From: a bacterium HR20
GTDB lineage: Bacteria; Bacteroidota; Ignavibacteria; Kapaibacteriales; NICIL-2
Length of the DNA: 7,185 nucleotides
Reading direction: 5' to 3'
Assembly: GCA_002898675.1 (NCBI GenBank)
Contig: BEHW01000101.1
Location: 1-7,185 of the forward strand
The first letter of the stretch is position 1. Each line of letters opens with the position of its first letter. The notes below the pieces were generated by a model. That model saw nothing but the letters and a program-made list of their open reading frames with translations, did no database searches and was not told the DNA's origin. Below, one piece after another: positions 1-5,112 of the stretch. A program made the position numbers and the translations under genes.

Positions 1-83
1 GAAGAAAGAAAGGAAGAGTAGGAGGAGTAATAGGTGTAGGGGAAGTAGAAAAAGAAAGGGAAGGAAGGAAGAAAGAAAAATTG
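1..83. repeat. C-free low-complexity purine tract at window edge
   Basis: The first 83 bases contain no C at all. Up to position 80 they are A and G with only six T (19, 28, 31, 35, 37, 46), in irregular GAAG/GGAA/GAAA runs without a fixed repeat unit. Composition changes abruptly near 81-90 into ordinary mixed sequence, and within a few bases the reading frame of an OmpA-type domain begins, with an in-frame TAA at 86-88 just before it. Nothing coding is supported here. The simplest reading is a low-quality or chimeric contig end. A genuine polypurine microsatellite, or a homopurine insertion that broke the gene, is less likely. Confidence 0.7.
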
Positions 84-88
84 CATAA

Positions 89-346
89 CCTGTAACTTTA
101 ATTACGATTGATGGGCACTCCGATCGTCGTCCTCCGCGAGTGGGTCAGCGCAATCTCGAGCTTTCGGTCGAGCGGGCGCTCGCTGTTGCGATGCACCTTG
201 TCAAGGGCGGTGTCCCCGAAGAACGCATCGTGATTCGCGGATTCGGAGCCAGCAAACCGATTGCTCCAGAGCCTGCATCGCCGAGCAACCGACGTGTCGA
301 AATTCTCATTGCGTTTGAAAACGATGCATCAAACCACGGATGGTAG
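89..346 (+). CDS. OmpA/MotB-type peptidoglycan-binding domain protein, 5'-truncated
   Basis: Only the last 85 codons are visible. They form an OmpA C-terminal domain, which holds a protein to the peptidoglycan in the periplasm. Numbering from base 89, the visible parts are a beta strand leading into GHSD (9-12), the N-x-x-LSxxRA helix (22-30), GFGASKP (51-57) and the terminal NRRVEI (67-72). The Asp of GHSD and the Arg of LSVERA are the two residues that bind diaminopimelate in this family. The frame is open back to base 89, where a TAA (86-88) and the purine tract cut it off, so no true start is in view. The GTG at 140 would delete the first strand and is not a credible start. The gene overlaps or nearly touches fliW. 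That position suggests a flagellar stator MotB-like protein, but the transmembrane part that would decide between MotB and a general OmpA-family protein is missing. Confidence 0.82.
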   Translation, partial: PVTLITIDGHSDRRPPRVGQRNLELSVERALAVAMHLVKGGVPEERIVIRGFGASKPIAPEPASPSNRRVEILIAFENDASNHGW

Positions 347-356
347 GTACAATGGA
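333..356 (+). promoter_or_regulatory. Candidate double CsrA-binding site at the fliW start
   Basis: Two ANGGA motifs, the core recognised by CsrA/RsmE, lie 16 nt apart. The first is ACGGA at 336-340, presented as hexaloop ACGGAU (336-341) closed by the stem ACC (333-335)/GGU (342-344). CACGGAUG (335-342) is, as I recall it, the same core as the hcnA site bound by RsmE. The second is GUACAAUGGA (347-356), which matches the high-affinity consensus RUACARGGA except for one inserted U. It contains the AUG at 352. The putative ribosome-binding GGTAGG (342-347) lies between and within these elements, so binding would block initiation. The two genes encoding the CsrA switch follow immediately. The motifs are directly visible, but the regulatory role is inference. 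Confidence 0.45.
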
Positions 357-816
357 ATCCACAACACTGACTGCTACCCCGATGCCCGTCCAAACTTCGG
401 CGATGAGCATCCGAAAACTGACGACCGAGCAATTCGGCGAAATCCTGATTGAGGAGCGATTCATCTTCACGTTTCCCAACGGCCTTTTCGGCTTTGAAGA
501 CTTGCGCGAGTTCGTCATCGTTCGGGATGAACGAACCGAGCCGGTGCGCTGGTTGCTCTCGGTGGAACACCCCGAGCTCAGCTTTCCCGTGCTCAGTCCG
601 TACCTGCTCCAGCGCGACTACTCAGCTGGCAAAGAGTACAGCGACTGCCAGCGCTACACTCCATTGGTGATTCTCACGCTCGGCAGCGGCGGTGCGACAG
701 CGAACATGAAAGCACCGATTCTGCTCGATGTCCAAACACAGCGCGGCGAGCAAATCATCATCCCATCGGATAAGTACTCGACAAGTTACCCCTTGAGCGT
801 TCAACAATCCAGATAG
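352..816 (+). CDS. fliW: Flagellar assembly factor FliW (CsrA antagonist)
   Basis: FliW is a small cytoplasmic protein that binds CsrA non-competitively and relieves repression of flagellin translation. Flagellin in turn binds FliW, which couples synthesis to secretion. From the start used here, family motifs are FGEILIEE (28-35), FPNGLFGFE (41-49), RWLLSVEHPELSFPVL in the middle, TANMKAPILLD (116-126) and a C-terminal GEQIIIPSDKYSTSYPL. The product is 154 residues, slightly longer than the usual ~140-150 because of an extra N-terminal segment. Starts at 340 (overlapping the upstream stop), 352, 382 and 403 are all in frame. I chose 352 because GGTAGG lies 4 nt upstream, while 340 and 403 have no ribosome-binding site. 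csrA follows after 8 nt, the common gene order. Identification is firm and the exact start is uncertain. Confidence 0.93.
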   Translation: MESTTLTATPMPVQTSAMSIRKLTTEQFGEILIEERFIFTFPNGLFGFEDLREFVIVRDERTEPVRWLLSVEHPELSFPVLSPYLLQRDYSAGKEYSDCQRYTPLVILTLGSGGATANMKAPILLDVQTQRGEQIIIPSDKYSTSYPLSVQQSR

Positions 817-824
817 AAACAGCC

Positions 825-1082
825 ATGCTTGTTCTCTCACGGAAAATTGGCGAAGTCATCACCATCGGCAATTCGATAAAGATCACCATCTTGAGCTACG
901 ATCGCGGCATTGTCCGCGTCGGTATCGAGGCACCGAAAGACATCCCTGTGCACCGCAAAGAAGTGTACGACCGAATCATCGAGCTCAATCGGCAAGCAAC
1001 CCAAGTTACTCCGGAGGCTCTGCGTGGATCGCTCGGCTCGTTACAGCAAGCTCCCAAGAGCAAAGAAACCACACCACTGTAG
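825..1082 (+). CDS. csrA: Carbon storage regulator CsrA (RNA-binding translational regulator)
   Basis: CsrA is a homodimeric RNA-binding protein that blocks ribosome access or alters stability at GGA-containing leader sites. It controls flagellin and central metabolism genes. The product has the diagnostic N-terminus MLVLSRKIGE with L4 and R6, the central GIVRVGIEAPKDIPVHRKEVY (28-48 region) and R44, so both RNA-contacting edges are present. At 85 residues it is longer than the 61-residue E. coli protein. Residues after about 55 form the extended helix and tail through which FliW binds and inhibits CsrA in FliW-containing bacteria, and the last ~20 residues are Ser/Pro/Lys-rich. It lies 8 nt after fliW and 11 nt before a response regulator, so all three are probably cotranscribed. 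There is no clear Shine-Dalgarno, so translation may depend on coupling to fliW. Confidence 0.97.
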   Translation: MLVLSRKIGEVITIGNSIKITILSYDRGIVRVGIEAPKDIPVHRKEVYDRIIELNRQATQVTPEALRGSLGSLQQAPKSKETTPL

Positions 1083-1093
1083 CCGAATCTGCG

Positions 1094-1645
1094 ATGGCTC
1101 CCGCCCCCCTGATCTTGATTGCAGACGATAATACGTGGATGCAGCGTATCGTTGCGAAAATTGTCGCCAGCTATGGCTGGGAGCCTATCACCGCTGCCGA
1201 TGGCTATGAGGCAGTTGCACTGGCACTCGATCGTCAACCGGACGTGATCATCCTCGATCTGATCATGCCGGACCTAACGGGTATGCACGTGCTGCGCTTG
1301 CTGAAGCGACTCCCCCAGACATCAGCAATTCCCGTGCTTATTTTGAGCGTCGCCACAGAGGTGGAACTCTTGATGGAAGCGATGAAGTGCGGTGCTGCCG
1401 GCTTCATCCGCAAACCTTTTACGCGCTCGACGATCTACGAGAAAATCGCAGCAATCCTTGGCACTTCTACTGAACCCGCCTCGCCACCAAGCACGTACGA
1501 ATCAGAACCTACGTCAGAGACTCCTTCCAGCCAAGCAGAACCTGAGCGACAACCATCTGCCTCCTCTGCACCGATCGCCCGCTACCAGCAGCAGTCCACC
1601 CCACCACTTCCTGAGGAGCTTCGCCGCTGGCTCGACTCGATTTGA
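1094..1645 (+). CDS. Receiver-only response regulator with long disordered C-terminal tail
   Basis: This is a two-component receiver protein of 183 residues. Residues 5-122 form one complete receiver domain with acidic D11 and D12, the phospho-acceptor D55 (in IILDLIMPD), switch residue S85 and K107 in the KPF motif, so it should be phosphorylatable. No DNA-binding or enzymatic output domain follows. Instead, residues about 123-170 are rich in Pro, Ser, Thr, Glu and Gln and are surely disordered. The chain then ends in a short helix-prone peptide, PLPEELRRWLDSI (171-183). The fliW-csrA context suggests a CheY-like role in motility or a phosphorelay step, and the tail tip could dock on a partner. 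The cognate kinase is not in view. It starts 11 nt after csrA with no obvious ribosome-binding site. Its stop lies 4 nt from the end of the convergent gene. Function beyond phospho-signalling is not known. Confidence 0.9.
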   Translation: MAPAPLILIADDNTWMQRIVAKIVASYGWEPITAADGYEAVALALDRQPDVIILDLIMPDLTGMHVLRLLKRLPQTSAIPVLILSVATEVELLMEAMKCGAAGFIRKPFTRSTIYEKIAAILGTSTEPASPPSTYESEPTSETPSSQAEPERQPSASSAPIARYQQQSTPPLPEELRRWLDSI

Positions 1646-1649
1646 ACGA

Positions 1650-2543
1650 TCACCACGGCGTCCAACTCACTGCAGCAAGCGGCAAGATCACCTGCGAAGT
1701 AATCGCAAGCCCAGCATCGAGCGCTAACGCCGTGTTGGCAAGCCGCACACCGACGACCACCATGGATTGATACGGACGGGCAAGATCGCTATTCCAAAGC
1801 TCTGCCAGTACATGCAGATCATCGCGCGCGGGCATTTGAACGTCCAACCCCACGCCGAAGCCAATCGCATTACGCGCGTAGCGCATCGCTACCGAGCCGA
1901 ATGTCCCTGCTGCGACGTCGTACACATCCCGGTCGGAAAGATTGTAGAACGTCATCATTGTCAGACGCGAACGCACGCGCGTAAACGTCGTCGCTGCCCA
2001 AACGTGCTGCAGACGGTTCGGAGAGTTGATCCACGCAAGATTGCCGCCGACAGCAAGCGTCAGGTACCCATCGAGCTGCTGGTACTCCGCACGCAGCAGC
2101 GTTGCTTTTGCGTTGATAACGCTCAGCTGGTGGCTCGATGGAATCCCGGGAACGATACTGCGCAGCACCAGCAGACTCCCAACATCACCAATACCAATGG
2201 CAGCACCGATCGTCATCAATTCCAGGCTCACCGCACTGCTATTGGCACCAATCGGTTCGGCAGTTGGCATCAGCAGAAGTCGCCAGGCATGGCGGTACAA
2301 ATCTTCCAGCAGACGAAGTTCAGCTATCTGCCCGAGGTCAATCGTTGCTGTCCCAATCTCAGTTCGTACCCTGATAGCATCAGTGGTATCGCGTTGCACC
2401 CGACCCAGAAGGAGACCGCTGATCTTATCGCCTGTTGTCAAGCGTACGGTGACTGGCATTCCGATCCATTCATCGGGGACTTCCGTGGCCGAGAGACTAC
2501 AAGCAAGGGCAAGACCCACGATGAAACCGCCGAGGAATCTCAT
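1650..2543 (-). CDS. Exported hypothetical protein: Sm-like segment plus probable outer-membrane barrel
   Basis: I do not recognise a named family. The 297-residue product begins with a signal peptide (MRFLGGFIVGLALACSLSA, 1-19). Cleavage near 16-19 is plausible, and C15 is not in a good lipobox because the -3 residue is Ala. Residues about 28-80 follow the pattern of a small Sm/LSm-like beta barrel (GMPVTVRLTTGDKISGLLLG, then IDLGQIAELRL). After RHAWRLLLMPTAEPIG (84-99) comes a series of alternating hydrophobic/polar strands rich in Gly and aromatics, ending in Trp, as in outer-membrane barrels. Bacteroidota often carry proteins of this layout (a 'G-x-x-I-x-G' small domain followed by a PTA-type barrel), so surface or outer-membrane location is inferred. 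Its ATG overlaps the thrS stop by four bases (ATGA, 2540-2543), so it is translated from the thrS message. Function is unknown. Confidence 0.8.
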   Translation of the reverse strand: MRFLGGFIVGLALACSLSATEVPDEWIGMPVTVRLTTGDKISGLLLGRVQRDTTDAIRVRTEIGTATIDLGQIAELRLLEDLYRHAWRLLLMPTAEPIGANSSAVSLELMTIGAAIGIGDVGSLLVLRSIVPGIPSSHQLSVINAKATLLRAEYQQLDGYLTLAVGGNLAWINSPNRLQHVWAATTFTRVRSRLTMMTFYNLSDRDVYDVAAGTFGSVAMRYARNAIGFGVGLDVQMPARDDLHVLAELWNSDLARPYQSMVVVGVRLANTALALDAGLAITSQVILPLAAVSWTPW

Positions 2544-4459
2544 GCTCCTGGCTGGTTGAGCGTTGCGAAAAGTTCCACCACAGCCTCGATGCTCATGGTG
2601 CCGCGATCGCCCTTCCCATGCTCGCGGAGTGCAACGGTTCCTTGCTCTTCTTCCCGTCGCCCGACAATCAGTGCAAAAGGAATTTTCTGCTGTTCACTTT
2701 CGGCGATCTTCCGCTGCACTTTTTCTGAACGTTCGTCCACAAAGACTCGGAAGCCCTTCTCTTCGAGCAGTGCGCCAATCCGTCGAGCATAGGCTTGCTG
2801 AGCATCGGTAATCGGCAGCACGCTCACTTGAACAGGCGCTAACCAGAACGGGAAATTCCCTGCAAAATGCTCGATCAAGATGCCGATGAATCGCTCCATC
2901 GAACCAAACGGCGCACGGTGGATGATCACCGGGCGATGCTTGGCATTATCGGCGCCAGTGTACTCGAGCCGGAATCGCTCCGGCATGACGTAATCAACCT
3001 GGACCGTCCCAAGTTGCCAGCGCCGGCCGATGGCATCGCGAACGATGAAGTCAATCTTCGGACCGTAGAATGCCGCTTCGCCGATTCCGATCGTGTAGTC
3101 AAGCCCCATCTCGTCGGCGACTTCTTGAATTTCCCGCTGCGCACGTTCCCAGAGCGCACTGTCACCGCCGTACTTGTCGGTGTTGTCGTCGCGGAACGAC
3201 AGCCGCGTCGAGACTTCCATGCCAAAGGTTCGGAAGACCAGCTGCGTCAGTTCGATAACGCCTCGGACCTCGTGTTTGAGTTGTTCAGGGGTGCAGTAGA
3301 TGTGCGCATCGTCTTGAGTAAAGCCCCGGACACGCACTAGGCCGGTCAATTCGCCGGACTGCTCGTAGCGATAGACGGTGCCGAACTCGGCAAGGCGAAG
3401 CGGCAGGTCGCGGTACGACCGCGGCTCGCTGGCGTAGATCTGATGATGGTGCGGGCAGTTCATTGGCTTGAGGAGGTACTCTTCATCTTCGACGCTCATT
3501 GGCGGAAACTGCGAGTCGGCGTAGTAGGGATAGTGCCCGCTGGTTTTGTAGAGCTCGAGATTCCCAATGTGGGGTGTGATGACTTCTTGGTACCCGCGTT
3601 TTTTTTGTTCGCTGCGCAAGAATGCTTCGAGGGTGCGGCGAATGACTGTGCCATTGGGAAGCCAGATCGGCAGCCCGCTGCCTACCATCGGCGAAATGAG
3701 GAAGATCTTCAACTCACGTCCCAATCGGCGGTGGTCGCGGCGCTCAGCTTCCTCGCGTTGGCGGAGGAATTCCTCGAGCAGCTCTTTTTTCGGGAAGGAA
3801 ATGCCGTAAATGCGAGTGAGCTGCTTGCGCCGATGGTCGCCACGCCAGTATGCACCGGCTACGGCGAGCAGCTTCGGGTATTTCAGGTAGCCCGTCGAAG
3901 GGACGTGCGTTCCGCGGCAGAGATCGGTGAAGTTGCCCTGCCGGTAGAACGTAATCGGCTGACCACGCAGCTCCTCGAGCAGTTCGAGTTTGTACTCGTC
4001 GCCTTTTTGGCGGTAGTACGCAACGGCATCATCCCAAGAAATCTCGATGCGCTCGTATGGGTTATTCGCCTTGACCAACTCGCGCATCTTTTCTTCAATG
4101 CGCGGGAAGTCATCGCTGGAAAGCGTGAGGCCATCGGGAAGGTCAACGTCGTAGTAGAATCCCTGCTCGATCGGTGGGCCGATGCCGAATTTCACTCCGG
4201 GGTAGAGCGCCTCGAGCGCTTCTGCCATCAGGTGCGCAGTCGAGTGCCAGAAGATGCGTTTGCCTTCTTCGTCGTTCCACGTCAGAATGCGGACGGTCGC
4301 GTCTTCGTAGATCGGGCGCGAAAGGTCGTAGACAGTGCCGTTGACAACGATACCGAGTGCTGCACGTGCCAAGCCTTCGCCGATCGAACGAGCAATTTCC
4401 ATTCCCGTTGTGCCGGATGGATACTGGCGCTGTGTGCCATCAGGAAAGGTAATGGTCAT
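2540..4459 (-). CDS. thrS: Threonyl-tRNA synthetase
   Basis: ThrRS is the cytoplasmic enzyme that charges tRNA-Thr with threonine using ATP and removes mischarged serine. All domains of the bacterial enzyme are present in 639 residues (E. coli 642). They are an N-terminal TGS domain (1-60), an editing domain with HSTAH (72-76) and CRGTH (181-185), the class II catalytic core (about 245-540) and the C-terminal anticodon-binding domain (about 542-635). Catalytic zinc ligands are C335 (in KPMNCPHH), H386 (DDAHIYC) and H514 (IIHRAPFGS). Motif 2 is at RYEQSGELTGLVRVRGF (364-380) and motif 3 spans the HRAPFGSMERFIG stretch. Nothing essential is missing. The ATG at 4459 gives the canonical start MTITFPDGT, and no strong ribosome-binding site precedes it. 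A TAnnTTTG element lies 42-49 nt upstream. infC and rplT, frequent neighbours of thrS, are absent downstream; an exported protein overlaps its stop instead. Confidence 0.98.
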   Translation of the reverse strand: MTITFPDGTQRQYPSGTTGMEIARSIGEGLARAALGIVVNGTVYDLSRPIYEDATVRILTWNDEEGKRIFWHSTAHLMAEALEALYPGVKFGIGPPIEQGFYYDVDLPDGLTLSSDDFPRIEEKMRELVKANNPYERIEISWDDAVAYYRQKGDEYKLELLEELRGQPITFYRQGNFTDLCRGTHVPSTGYLKYPKLLAVAGAYWRGDHRRKQLTRIYGISFPKKELLEEFLRQREEAERRDHRRLGRELKIFLISPMVGSGLPIWLPNGTVIRRTLEAFLRSEQKKRGYQEVITPHIGNLELYKTSGHYPYYADSQFPPMSVEDEEYLLKPMNCPHHHQIYASEPRSYRDLPLRLAEFGTVYRYEQSGELTGLVRVRGFTQDDAHIYCTPEQLKHEVRGVIELTQLVFRTFGMEVSTRLSFRDDNTDKYGGDSALWERAQREIQEVADEMGLDYTIGIGEAAFYGPKIDFIVRDAIGRRWQLGTVQVDYVMPERFRLEYTGADNAKHRPVIIHRAPFGSMERFIGILIEHFAGNFPFWLAPVQVSVLPITDAQQAYARRIGALLEEKGFRVFVDERSEKVQRKIAESEQQKIPFALIVGRREEEQGTVALREHGKGDRGTMSIEAVVELFATLNQPGA

Positions 4460-4500
4460 GGTGCTGCGAGTTCAAACGGTCATTGGATACCACTTCGCAG

Positions 4501-4508
4501 CAAAATTA
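4501..4508 (-). promoter_or_regulatory. Bacteroidota-type -7 promoter element for thrS
   Basis: On the minus strand this reads TAATTTTG, an exact match to TAnnTTTG, the -7 consensus recognised by the Bacteroidota primary sigma factor. It lies in the 89-nt gap between the STAS gene and thrS, 42-49 nt upstream of the thrS ATG, which leaves a short leader. I find no TTTG -33 element at the expected spacing, so support rests on the -7 box and its position. The gap holds no convincing terminator hairpin, so readthrough from the STAS gene into thrS also remains possible. Confidence 0.5.
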
Positions 4509-4548
4509 CGCGCTCCCTTCTCCCCGTCCATGCCAGAGGTAGCCAATG

Positions 4549-4902
4549 TCAAGAGCTACTTTGCGCTTGCAGCTCCTGCATTGCAGCCTTGACAGTGGGG
4601 TAGAACCCAAAGAGCCACTCCATCTGCGAGATGCGGAAAAGGTTCCGAATCGTCTCGCGCACACCGACGAGTGCAATAGGGATGTTGTGGTCTCGCAGTT
4701 GGCGATACGCCAGAAGTAATGCGCTCAGACAGCTACTGTCGGCATAGTCCACGCGCGAGAGGTCCACAACCAACGCGCTAATCGTCGGCTGGCATACGAT
4801 GAGGAGCTCTGCCTTGATCTCGGGCGCTGTGCTCGAATCGAGGCGCTGCTCTTTGAGTGTAAAGATGACGACGTTGTCGTCGTGGTCAACAGTGAACTTC
4901 AT
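4549..4902 (-). CDS. STAS-domain anti-anti-sigma factor-like protein
   Basis: This is a 117-residue single STAS domain of the SpoIIAA/RsbV type. Such proteins bind a HPK-like anti-sigma kinase and, when unphosphorylated, free its sigma factor or effector. In gene order: strands FTVDHDDNVVIFTLKEQRLD (3-22), helix TAPEIKAELL (25-34), and LVVDLSRVDYADSSCLSALL (44-63) with the phospho-acceptor at S56, aligned to S58 of SpoIIAA. The last part is VGVRETIRNLFRISQMEWLFGFYPTVKAAM. The usual Gly after DSS is Cys58 here. An open frame runs further upstream to 5052, but I start at 4902 because a perfect GGGGAGG lies just before it and the domain begins there; the longer version would run through the promoter region. 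No kinase or phosphatase partner is adjacent, so the partner and output are unknown. It is divergent from the TonB-dependent receptor gene. Confidence 0.9.
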   Translation of the reverse strand: MKFTVDHDDNVVIFTLKEQRLDSSTAPEIKAELLIVCQPTISALVVDLSRVDYADSSCLSALLLAYRQLRDHNIPIALVGVRETIRNLFRISQMEWLFGFYPTVKAAMQELQAQSSS

Positions 4903-4920
4903 TGCTGGTCCTCCCCAGCA
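4903..4920 (-). promoter_or_regulatory. Hairpin presenting the Shine-Dalgarno in its loop, next to the STAS-gene AUG
   Basis: In the minus-strand transcript the 18 bases before the AUG form UGCUGG-GGAGGA-CCAGCA, a perfect 6-bp stem with a six-base loop. The loop is itself the ribosome-binding sequence, and the last stem base touches the AUG at 4902. A GGA in the loop of a stable hairpin that overlaps the Shine-Dalgarno is the classic layout of a CsrA target. The loop reads GAGGA rather than strict ANGGA. The structure may instead act as a thermosensor or simply hold the ribosome site in position. The hairpin is directly visible; CsrA binding is inference. Confidence 0.55.
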
Positions 4921-4963
4921 GTGGAACATACACCACACGAGCACACCACCGGTGCACGCATAG

Positions 4964-4971
4964 CAAATATA
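4964..4971 (-). promoter_or_regulatory. Bacteroidota-type -7 promoter element for the STAS gene
   Basis: On the minus strand this reads TATATTTG, again an exact TAnnTTTG match. It is 62-69 nt upstream of the STAS-gene ATG, so transcription would start around 4957 and give a leader of roughly 55 nt containing the ribosome-site hairpin. There is no clear TTTG -33 box at 19-21 nt further upstream. The presence of the same exact element ahead of thrS strengthens both calls. Confidence 0.5.
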
Positions 4972-5018
4972 GCCAACGAACACTACCGCACCGTTCCATT
5001 CTGGAAGATCTCGCGTGC

Positions 5019-5025
5019 TATATTG
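5019..5025 (+). promoter_or_regulatory. Weak candidate promoter for the TonB-dependent receptor gene
   Basis: TATATTG lies about 90 nt upstream of the ATG at 5113, one T short of the TAnnTTTG consensus. It also reads as an extended -10 (TGCTATATT). No good -35/-33 box is present, so support is weak. The rest of the 210-nt divergent gap (4903-5112) shows only the STAS-gene promoter and hairpin; I see no small gene in it. Confidence 0.25.
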
Positions 5026-5112
5026 CCCCAGACGATGGCGGCTCGAATACACTTGCGAAGAAACTTTCTTTGCTGGTGCAACGTTTTTACGCTATCCGTC
5101 ACGCCGATCATC

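Noticed and set aside
145..570. Minus-strand open frame opposite the OmpA domain and fliW
   Set aside because: Both genes on the plus strand have clear family motifs; this frame has none.
839..843. ACGGA motif inside csrA codons 5-7 as a CsrA autoregulatory site
   Set aside because: It encodes the conserved Ser-Arg-Lys of the CsrA N-terminus and shows no hairpin, so the match is probably forced by the protein sequence.
1650..2543. Lipoprotein reading of the exported protein at C15
   Set aside because: The residues before the Cys are Ala-Leu-Ala. Position -3 should be Leu, Val or Ile, so an ordinary signal peptidase I site is more likely.
1767..2792. 341-codon plus-strand open frame
   Set aside because: It runs antisense across the exported protein gene and the 3' end of thrS. 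Its translation is low-complexity, with many His, Arg and Gln residues, and shows no domain.
3443..4603. 386-codon open frame on the plus strand opposite thrS
   Set aside because: It lies antisense to a fully conserved ThrRS gene, has no recognisable domain, and arises from the codon bias of the real gene.
4903..5052. N-terminal extension of the STAS protein from an upstream start at 5052
   Set aside because: It would add 50 residues unlike any STAS protein, run through the promoter-like element and hairpin, and ignore the strong Shine-Dalgarno at 4902.
5035..5112. Upstream in-frame ATG (5035) for the TonB-dependent receptor
   Set aside because: It would put 26 mostly non-signal residues before a good signal peptide that begins at 5113/5116.
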